Shown piece by piece: positions 44,368 to 56,999 of a stretch of DNA of 64,000 nt (positions are counted from its first letter, which is position 1; each line of letters starts with the position of its first letter). The position numbers and the translations under genes are program-made. The notes under the pieces were generated by a model, which ran no database searches, was not told where the DNA came from, and worked only from the letters and a program-made list of their open reading frames with translations. The DNA is taken from assembly GCF_042477335.2 (NCBI RefSeq), contig NC_091256.1, positions 47,571,001 to 47,635,000 of the forward strand, written 5' to 3'. The DNA is from Ovis canadensis. Lineage: Eukaryota > Chordata > Mammalia > Artiodactyla > Bovidae.

Positions 44368-46215
44368 CTGTTCGTTAAAGAATAATGCTGTAAGATTGAA
44401 AGAGATAAGGTATTACGTCATGTCCACTTTAGGGGCAGTATGGAGTATGAAGATTAATGCTAAAGGTAAGATAATTAACACATAGAAACACAAATTATCG
44501 GATGTTCAGAATAAACATATCAGTATATCCTAAAAGAGAGACTTACAAAGGCCAGACATTTTCCAGGTATACCACTCCTAATAACCATTGCATCTCCCCC
44601 CAATTCCTGTCAGCCTAATATACAAGGAGATTTTAAAAGGCGGATATAAGGAGACTATCTGAGTGTCAGAGAAGGATTTTCCACATCCCCTGCCAATCAT
44701 TAAAACTCCTTCTCCAGGTCTGAGCTGATGAATCATCAGCTTTTTAGTCTCACTTACACACATTTTCCCATATTCAAATTAAAATGATTATATTAATTGT
44801 TATCCTCAGTTTCTCAATCCTTCTGGTAATTTATTCAGTGTAATTATACTTTCTGATCTGAGAGGTTTAACTATGTAACAATTGACCCTTAGTTATGGTG
44901 TAAGCTAATTTCCACAGAAGTCAAACTGCTGTCAATTCAAAATAAAATATTTTTTTATATAAAAAACAAACTGTGATACCTACTACTATCTGGAAGGCAG
45001 TGACAATAAATAAGAATGTCAGGTGAAAGTTAATAAATGTTTGTGAAAATGGTATACAAATTTAGTCATTTTTAAGAAAACAAACCATACAATTATCTGA
45101 TAATTGAGGTCAGTTCCAAGCCCTAATTTATTAGCCCATAATATTTCAAATGAAAGATGCATTTCCATCTTTACATATAACATGGTCTTTGTGTGTGTGG
45201 GCATACTATGTATGTATGTGAATATACAATACAATGTTAACAAATCTATTTGTTGAACACCTACAACACGTCTCTAAAAATTATAAAATATGCTCTTGAG
45301 CCCTGATACAGAAGACAAATGTAAGTCAAATACATACATTCCAAATGTAGACAAAACTGAAAATGTAGGTAAGTGGAACAAAGGTATAAAAGGACTGTGG
45401 AAGGAAGAATAAAAAAGCAACTAAGTTTAAAATTGGAAATATCAAGGAAAGTTGAGATGTGTTTTGAATATTGAGTATAAGAGTTCATCACCTACTCCAG
45501 ACAAGGGAACAGTTTGAAAAAGAACAAACATAAAAGTGCATGGAATTTCCCAGGATGACCTGAACATAAATGTGCCCCTGGAGAAGGTTCTAAAAGGAGA
45601 CAGAAGGGGTCAGTTTGATGTCATATTATCTTTTCGAAAAGAAAAAGCGTGAGGGAAAATTGTATATTTAATTGTCATAAAATAGCCAAAGGTAGAAATA
45701 TACAGCAATAATCTGCATACTTTCCACTACTGACTTAAACAAAAACAAAAAGAGCAATGATAGGTAAATATACTTAGAATTTTAGGTCCAATTTCAAAAG
45801 AACTGTAGAAATATGATTTGCAGGGCCCCAAACACCTGGAACCGTTTCTAAACCTGCCTTTTCTTGCTCTAACACCAAGATTAAGTTACCTAAAAACTTC
45901 TCTGGAAGTAGAAAGTACAGATGTCAAGAACACATGAAATCTAGGCATATTTTTAAAGATATAAAATAAGAGGTATTATGTTTGATTTGATAAATATCCA
46001 CAAGCTTTTTGTGGCCATTAGCTTCACTTCTTCCAAAAAGTTTGACCAGACCACCTAACCAGGTACCAATTTTACTAAAGCAAAATTTCTATTTTTTCCA
46101 TCAAATGATAATGAAAGCATGTGGGAGACCATCTTTCCACTAGCTATACCAGCACTAGCTAAAAGATAAGGGTTTTCAGTACTAAGTGCAATATAAGTTA
46201 AAAGAATGAGACAAT
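44368..46215. other. CCDC181 5' intron
   Basis: AT-rich intronic DNA. No exon, RNA gene or young repeat was recognised. Confidence 0.5.
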
Positions 46216-46221
46216 TCAAAA

Positions 46222-46835
46222 AGACACAGGCACCCCAATGTTCACAGCAGCACTCTTTACAATAGCCAAAACATGGAAGCAACCTAAGTATCCATCAGGA
46301 GATGAATGGACAAAGATGTGGCGCATATATACAGTGGGATACTACTCTTGCCACCCAAAGTAAGAATGAAATCAAGCCATTTGCAGCAACATGGATGGCT
46401 CTAAGGATTATCTTACTGGATGAAGTAAACCAGAAAGAGAAAGAAATACCATATGATATCACTTATATGTGTAATCTAAAGTATGACACAAATGAACTTA
46501 TTTACAAAACAGAAACACAGAGACATAGAAAACAAACATACAGTTTCTAAAGGGGAAAGGGGGTGGGGAGATAATTAACTAAGAGTTTGGGATTAGCAGA
46601 CACATACTACTATATATAAAACAGATAAACAATAAGGCCCTACTGCCTAGCACAAGGAACTATATTCAATATCCTGTGATAAACTAGAATGAAAAAGAAT
46701 ATAAATGTGTATGTATTAATGTTTGTGTATATGTGTGTGTGTGTGTATCACCTTGCTGTACACCAGAAACTAACTCAACACTGTAAATCAAGAATACTTC
46801 AATCAAATATACTTCAATTTAAAAAATTATGACAA
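46222..46835 (+). mobile_element. Ruminant L1 3' end
   Basis: GTTCACAGCAGCACTCTTTA, then GGATACTACTCTTGCC, then AGTTTGGGATTAGCAGACAC and a (TG)n stretch, ending CTAACTCAACACTGTAAATC and ATACTTCAATTTAAAAAATT. This is the standard 3' UTR order of bovine L1. Confidence 0.88.
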
Positions 46836-47369
46836 CAAAAACAAATGGGTTCTAAGACTGAGACTTGGCTAAAGAACAGATAACATAAAGCTCTGTATCC
46901 AGTTTTCTACAGTTTAGAGAACAAAAGAAACTGGAACACATTCAGAGGTTGGTAAACCAGGAGAAAAGGGGATAAAAGACAAGGAGAAGGGACAAAGGCA
47001 GGTTATGAAAATAAAATGCCTTAAAGCCAGATTCTGAGGACTACTTGAAAACCCTAGGAATGTTAGCCTAAAGAAGACAAATCCCCTAAAGAAGAGTCAT
47101 GACAACTGCTTTACAATATTCAAATAGTCATTATGTGAAGGAGGGTTGGACTTGCATAATTTCCAACAGTAAGACCAGTACCAAGGACTAGAAACTCAGG
47201 GGCAAATTTTGGCATAATTTACAGTTGTCCATAATTTAAACTTGTCCTGAAGTGAAGTGAGCTGCATTCTCTGTTGATCAAATGTTTATATATAGCTCAG
47301 AAGGTGATCATAGCATGTTTTAAAGGGAGACTGAAGCTTTAGAAAAAGAGGTGAGCTAGATGACCCTTA
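46836..47369. other. CCDC181 5' intron
   Basis: Intronic DNA between an L1 3' end and a SINE. Nothing was recognised. Confidence 0.5.
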
Positions 47370-47644
47370 CGGAGAAGGCAATGACACCCCACTCCAGTAC
47401 TCTTGCAGGGAAAACCCCATGGATGGAAGAGCCTGGTAGGCTCCAGTCCATGGGGTTGCAAAGAGTCGGACACGACTGAGCGACTTCACTTTCACTTTTC
47501 ACTTTCATGCACTGGAGAAGGAAATGGCAACCCACTCCACTGTTCTTACCTAGAGAATCCCAGGGACGGCGGAGCCTGGTGGGCTGCTGTCTATGGGGTC
47601 GCACAGAGTCGGACACGACTGAAGCGACTTAGCAGCAGCAGCAG
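47370..47644 (+). mobile_element. Bov-A2 dimeric SINE
   Basis: Two monomers are joined at TTTCATGCACTGGAGAAGGA and end in an AGCAGCAGCAGCAG tail. AGATGACCCTTA before and AGATGATCCTTA after differ by one base and mark a target duplication. Confidence 0.93.
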
Positions 47645-48317
47645 ATGATCCTTAAGGTTTATTTTAACCTTTATTATAATATGCAAATTAGCAAACAACT
47701 GCCAACTTATGAAATGCAAGCAAATATTCAAACAAATGTAGAGTACCATGGTAATGCTTAGTCTAAAATAAATGATCTCAAACTGGGGCTCTGTAATAAC
47801 CTAGAGGGGTAGGAATGGGCAGGAGGTAGGAGGGAGATTTGAGAGGGAGGGGACATATGTACACCTATAGTTAATTCATACTGATGTATGACAGAAATCA
47901 AACCAATATTATAAACCAATCAATGAAAAATAAATATTTTTAAAAGTCAAAAATAAAATAAATGATCATTGTCTGGATAACTAAATTCAAGACTTAAAAT
48001 TCTATTTCACTTAAATGTCACCTTTACCCTGCAGAGTTCTTAATACTACTTCTCCTTAATGCTTAAGACAAAGTTAGTTTTAGGTACACTGAATATTAAT
48101 TATTCAACCACATAATTATAACTATTTCTACTGTATTAGTTGGACTGTAATTCTTTCTATTTATTTCTTTTCAGCTAAAAAAAATAGGAAATAGACTTTC
48201 TTAAAAGACTCAAAGTAATGCTTCAATAATTCATAAATCAGAGGTTGAGAGCAATAATATTTTGAAGTGATCTGAAGAAAACAAATCAGTATTCCAGAGT
48301 GAGTTTATCATTGCCTG
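47645..48317. other. Intron with L1 3' tail fragment
   Basis: About 47765-47945 looks like a ruminant L1 tail (TTAATTCATACTGATGTATG, then AACCAATCAATGAAAAATAA). The rest is unrecognised. Confidence 0.5.
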
Positions 48318-48500
48318 AGCTTCCCTGGTGGCTCAGTGATAAAGAATCCACCTGCCAATGCAGGAGACTTGGGTTTGATCCTTGGACTAGGATGATCTGC
48401 TGGAGGAGGAAATGACAATTCATTTCAGTTTTCTACGGACAGAGGAGGCATGAAGGCTGTAGTCCACTGGGTTGCAAACACAACTTAGAGACTAAACAAC
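48318..48500 (+). mobile_element. Bov-tA SINE, diverged
   Basis: The head GAGCTTCCCTGGTGGCTCAG is followed by a diverged body, ending near GTTGCAAACACAACTTAGAG. Confidence 0.85.
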
Positions 48501-48579
48501 AAGCCGCAAGACAGGCTAAATCATGCAAGCTGTTGTGTTTACGTACCTAACCATTCAAAGTAAGGGTGTCATGAATGAT

Positions 48580-48612
48580 GTTCAGTTCAGTTCAGTCACT
48601 CAGTCGCGTCCT
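48580..48612 (-). mobile_element. Very short BovB 3'-end scrap
   Basis: GTTCAGTTCAGTTCAGTCAC followed by TCAGTCGCGTCC is the reversed last 30 or so bases of BovB, then ordinary sequence. This is an extreme 5' truncation. Confidence 0.7.
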
Positions 48613-49490
48613 AGACTAAAACTCACTGTAACCCAAAACACTTACATAAATAAAACTTTTTTCACAAGTCACAAATGCCTTAGGATAATATGCTTCATTT
48701 TCTGATCAGAAATCTAGAAATTTATTATTTTAAGATGTTTAAGTTACATAACAAATTGTTAGAATAAGAATTCTACAGAACTCAACAGTGCTTTCCCTTA
48801 GTTTTATTAGAACATGGTCTCAACTGTAAATAAATGGTTGCCTGAAAACTTTAGTAAATATGTGTTATTATTTACAAAGTATCTCACAACCATGTGAAAA
48901 CTCAAATTCAAAACTAAAACAGAATCATCAAAATAAATAAAAATCAAATAATTATAAATTAAGCATATTAGGTTATTATGAAATTAAACTATTATGCTGT
49001 AATTTAAAAGAAAAAAGCCATAGTTGAAGTGACTCAGGGAAGTAAATGAAGTTCATCAAACAAGAAGGGCCATCCCTTCCCTATAACTTCAAAAAAGTCA
49101 TGGCTGGTTCCCAGTTAACAAAGACCATATATCATAAACTCGGGTTACCAAGTCCCTTAAGCCTTTTTCAAATGCGTCACAGGATAATCAGTCCCCTTCA
49201 CTTCTTTTAATCTTCATCCCCACGGTACTGGACATATGGTACACAATCAACATTCTGGAACAAAAATACACCTCACACAAACTGAATCATATTCAGTTTC
49301 ATACACAAACTAACACATATTCCTTATGAGTTTCACACATTCAATATGTATCATCAGCAAAATTCTATATACCTGTTTTAGGCCAGAACAACCCTCTTAA
49401 TAGGGAACTGCAGCAAGAGACAGAAATTAATTCCCTCCTCCTATGCGTCTGCTAAATCCCATGTGGGTATGTGACTGCAGATCTTTTGAA
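48613..49490. other. CCDC181 5' intron
   Basis: AT-rich intronic DNA. No exon or repeat was identified with confidence. Confidence 0.5.
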
Positions 49491-49492
49491 AG

Positions 49493-49825
49493 AAAGTGAA
49501 AGTGAAGTCACTCAGTCGTGTCCAACTCTTTGCGATCCCATGGACTGTAGCCCACCAGGCTCCTCCGTCCATGGGATTCTCCAGGCAAGAATACTGGAGT
49601 GGGTTGCCATAAGTCCATGTGTTAGTCGCTCAGTGGTGTCCAACTCTTAGCCACCCCATGGACTGTAGCCCTCCACGCTCTTCTGTCCAGTGGAATTCTC
49701 CAACCAAGAATAAAGGAATGAGTAGCCATTCCTTCTCCTGGGGATCTTCCCAACCCAGGGATGAAACCCGGGTCTCCTTAACTGCAGGCGGATTCTTTAC
49801 CGTCTGAGCCACCAGGGAAGCCCAA
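49493..49825 (-). mobile_element. Two Bov-tA SINEs in tandem, reverse
   Basis: A partial copy (about 49495-49610) starts GAAAGTGAAAGTGAAGTCAC. A full copy (about 49614-49825) starts CATGTGTTAGTCGCTCAGTG and ends CCACCAGGGAAGCCCA. Confidence 0.9.
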
Positions 49826-50519
49826 CTAGGTCCACAAATACACACAATTTTTGAAACTTTCTTTCAGGATTCAAAAAACTAAATCATAGTTTAATTCATT
49901 GGCTCCTGTCATACTATTTTAAGCTCAAAATCTAAGAAAATGGGAGGAACGTCAAATAGAACTCCTTTATCATATAAAATAAGTACTTAAGCAAAAGCGA
50001 ACCCATAACATCTCGAGACCATATGGCCCATTCTTACTTCTACATCCTGCCAAGACTGTGATCCCATGAGTATATTTTTTTAAGTCATAATAATCTGCCA
50101 CATTGTATGATGATAAGTAATATTTTACAAACATCTGCGGTAATTTTCATTTCTATACAGGGTCCCAAGGTACCACCAACTAACTCAATGTCTTAGCCTC
50201 TTCATGGAAGCTAACATTTCAAGAGTGACTTTTTTTCCTCCCAGGGATGAGGCGAAAGAATATGACAAAAATTAGAAATGAAGCTACCCTCCGAGGGGCT
50301 TCCCTCAAACAAAGCTAAACAAGGCGAAACTGCCAGGCTTCCGGGCCAGAGCAGAGGTCTGTGGACCCCAGATGAAGATGAGGCGCCAACACAAAATCTC
50401 ACTCGCTTCTCTATCCACCTTTCCTCCCACCTGTCCCAGACGATTACCCCTTTACCCTCCCTCCCACCGTAAATATCTCTGCATCATCCTTCCCTTCGCT
50501 CCCTCTATATCCCCTCCTG
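49826..50519. other. Upstream/first-intron side of the CpG block
   Basis: Repeat-free. Its 3' half becomes progressively GC-richer and may hold the noncoding first exon of CCDC181 (- strand), but I could not fix its ends. Confidence 0.4.
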
Positions 50520-50860
50520 CCTGTGTAAGACGCAGCGGCTGGAGTCACAAAGATGGCCGGGGGCGTGCTCCTCTCCTCTGCTTTTTAAGTTCTGACAGTG
50601 AGGCGAGGGAAACCCCAGCACCTGAGCCGCAGCGGCCAGGACCCGGCTGCCATGGCAACGGCGCGTCTCCTTGTCCTTCATCCGGGCCTCTCAGTACATG
50701 GGCGCAGTGGGCCTGCGCAGGCGCAGGACATAGCCAACGAACACCTGTCTCTACAGGCGCTCCTCAAGGTGCGGGCAAACGACGTGTGTGGCTGCGGTTT
50801 CCGGGGAAACGACCAAGAAATCCACGCCTCACCCGCAAGTTTCACAGGTGCTAGTAAGAA
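50520..50860 (-). promoter_or_regulatory. CCDC181: CpG-rich probable CCDC181 promoter
   Basis: This short block is the most CpG-dense sequence between 21 and 57 kb and sits upstream of the first CCDC181 coding exon. It holds a palindromic NRF1-type site TGCGCAGGCGCA at 50714-50725, a YY1-type AAGATGGC at 50550-50557, and an RFX X-box-like GCTGCCATGGCAAC at 50646-50659. A possible first-exon donor on the - strand (ACAG|GTGGGA) lies at 50430. The assignment to CCDC181 and the transcription start are inferred. The block could also drive a + strand transcript. Confidence 0.55.
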
Positions 50861-51059
50861 TTGGGAGGAAGTTATTCTTGTTTATGAGTTTTCCCAGGTT
50901 TTAACTGTCTCTTGGGGGAAATGTATTCTGTTAGGTTTTAGAAATATACTGTATGTTATTTTCTTCACTGTTAATGTCCAAAAGTAGTTTCACTCGTTGA
51001 TAAGCACGTTAATTAGTTACCAGTTTTTTTACCTTAAGATTCGCCATCCAATTAAAACA

Positions 51060-51475
51060 AAACATTTACAACTAGAGATTATCATACTAAGTGAAATAAG
51101 TCAGAAAGGGAAAGGCAAATACCACGATATCACATATATGTGGGATCTAAAATATGGCGCAAATGGACATACCTAAAAAACAGAACCAGACCCACAGAAT
51201 TAGAGAACAGGCCCGTGGTTGCCAAGGGGGAGTGGGATGGGGGAGGAAAGGATTGGGAGTTTGGGATTAGCAGATGTAAACTATTACATAGAGGATGGAT
51301 AATAAGATCCTAATGTATAGCACAGGAAACTATATTCAATTTCCTGTAATAAACCACAAGTGAAAAACAATATTCAAAAAAAGAGTACATCCATATGTGT
51401 AAACGAGTCACTTTGCTGTACAGCACAGATTGGCACAACACTGTAAATCAATTATATTTCAATGAAAAATTAAAA
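51060..51475 (+). mobile_element. Ruminant L1 3' end
   Basis: CTAAGTGAAATAAGTCAGAA, then CACATATATGTGGGATCTAA, then ACTTTGCTGTACAGCACAGA, ending GTAAATCAATTATATTTCAA. It is the same family as the copy at 46222. Confidence 0.9.
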
Positions 51476-54285
51476 CTTCCCTTGTCCAAGAGAATGATCA
51501 AAGGAAATAGGATGTTTGTTTCTACTTTCAAGCATGTCAAAACGGTCATGTAGAATTTTCCAGATCCTTAAACGTCCTCCTTAAAGGTCATCTTTATGTA
51601 TAAGAAAGGAGCAAGATGATTTTTAGATTGAGGTGACAAATGGCAAGATTTAAGGATTTGTCCGTTCCGTGCCAGAAGTAACACAGAGAAAAGTGAAAAT
51701 ATTTCCTCAGTACAATATATTCAGATTATTGTTTTTTATTATTAGGATTTCTGTCATTTGGTATAATGGAGAGCATCTTTTCTCCAAAGAGGAGCAATAT
51801 AAAATTGAATTTTTAAGCTTTCTCCAAACTGTACAGTAGACTAAGTTCAAAAAAATTAAGATGAATTACAATAGTAAGCACACCTCCTAGCTACAGTGTA
51901 GAATGTATGGTTGTAATAACCTAATGTTTCTTCTGCTGTAGGACTTTGGTCTTAAGCCAAACACTTGAAAAAGACAAAGAAATATATAAAATTATCAACT
52001 GTTGAAAGTCAAAGGAATTTCAGTCAGATCTCCTTTAGTGAACATGGAATTACTTCCTAAGCTAAAGTGGACCTTTTAGGTTTCTGAATTCCTAGTCAAA
52101 TGTTTTTTCCACTGACCCTTCTAGATATTTTAAATATTTTTGCAAGTATTAGTAAAATAGTACCATTGTTCATAATAGACAAAAAGCAGAAACAACCCAA
52201 AAAGCCAACAAATGATGAGTGGACAAATTAAGTGTAGTATATCCATACCATGGAATATTTCAGCAGTAAAAAGGAATGAAGTACTGATAAACATTACAAC
52301 ATAATGCACCTTGAAAATGTTACCGAATTGGTCGTTTGTACCTGTGTTGAGAGAATAGATCTTCAGTGTTAGCACCAAAAGAATAAAAGTAACTATGGGA
52401 GGTAATAGGTATTTAATTAAGTTGACTATTGTAATAATCTATATTTATAAATTATATATACTATATATATAATCACATTATGCACATTAAAATTGTATAA
52501 CTCAACTATATATAATTGTTATTTATAAATTATACCTTAGTGAATCTGAAAAAATAAAGTCCTCTTTTCTCTTCTCTTGGATATGAGCCCTCTTGCACTA
52601 TCAGTGACTGTACAGGAAGGAGAATTTAGGAAATATAAGAACAGAGTAGTTTAGGTAAAGCCTGGTACAAAAAGAAGACATTTTCTGCTATCCAGGGCCT
52701 TTCATATAGATGGACTCAAATGCTATTCAAAGTCTGAAAATGTTATATGTCAATAAATGTATTTTAGTTATAAGGAGCAGAAATGTGTGTTTGAAATTAA
52801 TGACTCTTCAAAGACAATGGGATTTTACAAATAGAGATCACTGTATATATGCATAGGGCCATGTGTTTTTCCTCTTGCCTGGTTAATTTAATACTAATTA
52901 TAAATTTTGAATGCTCACTCTGAAAAAAGATCCAAGAAATAGATAAAACTCCAGTTTTCTGTCTTTATTCATTACACATGGTATAGAAAAAACTACACAA
53001 TATGAGGAAGAGACCAAAGTAGAGTAACTCTCATTCAATACATAAAAACTTTGAAGGAATCCTTTGACTTAGAAAAGTATTTATTTAAGTAACTAAGAAG
53101 AGATTAAATAAGTGCCAAGAATTAAGATATGACTATACATGTGTTCTATAAAACTGATCAAAGGAATATATTTTATAGATAATGTTCAGATTCTGCATAT
53201 AGTCACAATATTCTAAATCATTTCAACAAATAATTATTATATGGCAGACACTATTCTCATACTTGGAATATATCAATGAATTATAATATACATATATTAT
53301 ATCTTAATTATATACTATAGTCAGAGTTCCACCTGCCTCAGACTCCTTGAACCCAGTTGCCAAAAAGAAAAGTGCAAACGTCTCAGAGTCCTTTGCCTTA
53401 CTTTATTCTAATAAGTTCAGATCTCTGAGTTCCCAGGCCCAGAAATTAGAATGTTATCATTCCAATGAAAGGGAAAAAGAAGAGGTGAAATATTTTAGTA
53501 TTTTTCTGAGTTTTGTATATACGTATTCCATTTTTAAGGCTCAATTATTTATAGAGCACAGAAGCTTTATAATACTAATGTTTAACACACATATATTTAA
53601 AATCAACACCTTAACACCTAGGTCTTTTGTAAATTTTAAAAACTATTTTATAATATAGGGAATCCTCATTTTAGGAAGTCAAAAACTCACTGCCTTCATA
53701 GAGCTCACATTCTAACAGGGAGAAAAGACAATAAATAACAAACATACTAAATAAGTAAATCATATTTGTGTTAGAAAGTGAGAAATGATATATAAAGCAT
53801 AAAGCAAAAAAGAATTAGAAGTGTGGGGCTAGGTTGTAGTAATAGGTTGACTGTGTCAAAAGATGTATTCAAGTTAAGCCTTACTGAAGCGACATTTGAT
53901 ACTTTTAATATTATACACATTTTATGTATAATAATATCAATTATATATGTATATTGTAGTTATAATAAAAATAGAGCAACTGCCAAAATAAATCAAGACA
54001 TTCTTTCTGTAAAGGGCTATTAGGGTGTGTCAAACTAAAGGCTGGAGGGCCTGAGTTTGCTTATGTCCCTTAGCAGCAGGACAGTCCCTTTTCAGGGTGT
54101 ATGCCAGCAATAAGTACATTCCTTAAACACAAAAAGTTATTTACACTATAATTATTTTTGTCTGTTCAGCAGATTTGTTCAGCACTTGTTTAATGTGTTC
54201 AACCCTTCTGAGTGTGTGTGCAGCCCCAGATAGGCAGAAGTTTGGAGGAACCTCCTGCTGTGAGGCTCTAGCTTACTCAGTGCAT
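51476..54285. other. Intergenic/5' region, L1 scraps and AT-rich DNA
   Basis: An L1 3' scrap is likely at about 52150-52330 (GTTCATAATAGACAAAAAGC). An AT-only block with repeated ATTTATAAATTATA lies at about 52440-52540. No gene was seen; open frames near 53350 and 53820 match nothing known. Confidence 0.5.
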
Positions 54286-54291
54286 GATTTC

Positions 54292-54500
54292 TTGTTGTTT
54301 TAGTTGCTCAGTGGTGTCCAATTCTTTTGTGACCCCACAGACTGTAGCCCACAAGGCTCCTCTGTCACAGAATTCTCCAGGCAAGAATACTGGAGTGGGT
54401 TGCCATTTCCTTCTCCAGGGCATCTTCCTAAGCCAGGGATCAAACCCGCATCTCCTGCAGTGACAGGCAGATTCTTTACCACTAAGCCACCTAGGAGTAG
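54292..54500 (-). mobile_element. Bov-tA SINE, reverse
   Basis: It runs from GTTGTTTTAGTTGCTCAGTG to CACTAAGCCACCTAGGAGTA, with the usual CCATTTCCTTCTCCAGG box in the middle. Confidence 0.9.
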
Positions 54501-54785
54501 CAAAAACCTATATTCCAATAAAAAATTTTTTTAAAAAAGAAATCATGTGTTCCTCAAGAAAAACCTATTGTCCTGGCATTTATTTTTAATTTCTTTGGTG
54601 GGATTTTTAGTAGGAATAGTCAGTGAGGAAAGGGACAAGTCAAGGTATAGACAGGTTCTTTATGGCTGTTCAGATTTTCTTGAGAATAATAATGTTTTAA
54701 AACTATAAAACAATGACTCTTAATTCTTCCAGCTTTTTTCTTCGCCTATACCTGGTGTAGGTTTCTCTTCACCTATACCTGCTAT

Positions 54786-55545
54786 AACCCTTATGGCAGA
54801 AAGTGAAGAGGAACTAAAAAGCCTCTTGATGAAAGTGAAAGAGGAGAGTGAAAAAGTTGGCTTAAAACTCAACATTCAGAAAACTAAGATCATAGCATCT
54901 GATCCCATCACTTCATGGGAAACAGATGGGGAAACAGTGAAAACAGGGTCAGACTTTATTTTGGGGGGCTCCAAATTCACTGCAGATGGTAACTGCAGCC
55001 GTGAAATTAAAAGACGCTTACTCCTTGGAAGAAAAGTTATGACCAACCTAGATAGCATATTCAAAAGCAGAGACATTACTTTGCCAACAAAGGTCCATCT
55101 AGTCAAGGCTATGGTTTTTCCAGTGGTCATGTATAGATATGAGAATTGGACTGTGAAGAAAGCTGAGCACCGAAGAATTGATGCTTTTGAACTGTGGTGT
55201 TGGAGAAGACTCTTGAGAGTCCCTTGGACTGCAAGGAGATCCAAGCAGTCTATTCTAAAGGAGATCAGTCCTGGGTGTTAATTGGAAGGACTGATGCTAA
55301 AGCTGAAACTCCAGTACTTTGGCCACCTCATGTGAAGAGTTGACTCATTGGAAAAGACTCTGATGCTGGGAGGGATTGAGGGCAGGAGGAGAAGGGGATG
55401 ACAGAGGATGAGATGGCTGGATGGCATCACCGACTCGAGGGACATGAGTTTGGGTGAACTCCGGGAGTTGGTGATGGACAGGGAGGCCTGGCATGCTGCA
55501 ATTCATGGGGTCACAGAGTCGGACACAACTGAGCGACTGAACTGA
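54786..55545 (+). mobile_element. BovB LINE 3' part
   Basis: Starting just after the YADD motif position, it reads LMAESEEELKSLLMKVKEES, then DSIFKSRDITLPTKVHLVKA and [19 protein letters not shown] stop follows SPGC, then the 3' tail. The first 162 codons are still open. It has no RT active site, so it is not able to move by itself. Confidence 0.93.
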
Positions 55546-56999
55546 TACGTGGTGAGTGTCTCCTGCTTTATAGTGATAATCTAATAGCAGTGGAGGCTAT
55601 CTCTATTTCTTCTCTGGGATTGGCAATATTGTTAAAACTCATTATAAAACTTGGCTGTGCAAAAGTACCTTTGGTATTAACTGGGAATGAACTCATCTTG
55701 TTTTCTGAATAGATGCAAATAGTGAATGACTCCCAAGAACATACATAGCCACACCTAGAGGTTCATGTCAGCAAGCGAATGTAAATCAGACCATACCCCT
55801 CTCTGACTTTCCAGTGCTATTAGAATAATATTCAAATTCCTTACCTTACTTCCCATGTTCTGAATAATTGGGCCCCTTCTTACTCCTATAACCTCACCCC
55901 CTGCCACTTTGCTGTTCATTCATGATACACCAAGCTCCCTGTTCGCCTCTCTGTTCCTCAAATATGTGAACCTCTTTTCCATTTTTGCTTTTTCCTCTGC
56001 CTGGAATGCTCTTCCTTGGATATTTGCGTTGCTAACTCCTTCTCATCATTTATGTAAGAGTGGACATCCTTGCCTTGTCCCTGATTTTAGGGGGACAAGT
56101 GTCCCAATTTCTCACCATTAAGTATGATGTTAAGTGTAGCTTTTCTGTAAATGTTCTTTATCAAGTTGAGGGAATTCCCCTCTATTCCTGGTTTACTGAA
56201 AATTTTTGTTTTAGTTTTGTGTTTAAACATGAATGGCTGTTGGATTTTTCACTTTCCATTAGAGTTCTTAACATAGTGACCATAGTTAAAGGCCCAGTCT
56301 GCTAACTCCAGTTAGCAGTTCACTCTCTCAAGCTGGGCCTAGTCCTGTTGCTCTCTGTTTTTTCAAACTGTGCTTTTTCTTGACTTTTAGCATGACTTGT
56401 TGAAAACTAGACATGGTATATTAGATAATAGGGACTGAGGTAAATAGGCTTTTAGCTTGAGATTTTGTGTCAATATGACTAGAATGTAATTGAGCCGTGT
56501 GTAGTGTTTTCAGTAGCTACAGGTGCCATGAGATTCAAATTCCTCTAGTGTCCTTTTTCTCTCTCTAGTTTTTGGGCTAAGAACTCCTCAAAGGGACTCT
56601 GTGTCTTCTATATCCTTCAGTTGTAATTCACTGTTATTATTATTATTATTCCAGTTGAAATTCACTGGGATTTCCAGGGAACACTCTGTCCAAATGCTCA
56701 ATCTGTAAATACTGTTCTCGAGCTCAAGGTCTACTTTTGTCAGCACTCCCAGAACATGTCAGATAGGTCCTCACAAGATTTTTGGCATCCTGCAAGGAAT
56801 GATGGTCAAGTCATGCAGTTTGTTAGAATAAGAAGGTGGTGGTGGTGTGGACAGGAGTAGATGAACTGTATCAAACAGATGAATAAGTTTAGAGGTTTCC
56901 AATAAACATTAGTCGGACAGGACTGAGCACAGCAAAGCAGCATACTGATTACCAAACATGTTTGAAATGTCCTGGGCAGCAGCCCACCAACCCCCTTAG
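55546..56999. other. L2- and L1-derived DNA
   Basis: About 55780-56050 resembles L2 (CATACCCCTCTCTGACTTTC, then GGAATGCTCTTCCTTGGATA). About 56060-56240 resembles L1 ORF2 in reverse (CATCCTTGCCTTGTCCCTGA, then CACCATTAAGTATGATGTTA). A short TTATTATTATTATT run is at about 56631. No gene was recognised. Confidence 0.5.

Noticed and set aside
50372..50987. Two overlapping + strand open frames in the CpG block
   Set aside because: GC-rich DNA has few stops; the proteins resemble nothing known and lie in the likely promoter.
54793..55281. 162-residue open frame that looks like a gene
   Set aside because: It is the 3' part of BovB reverse transcriptase (EEELKSLLMKVKEES, RDITLPTKV), without an active site and with no host-gene features.
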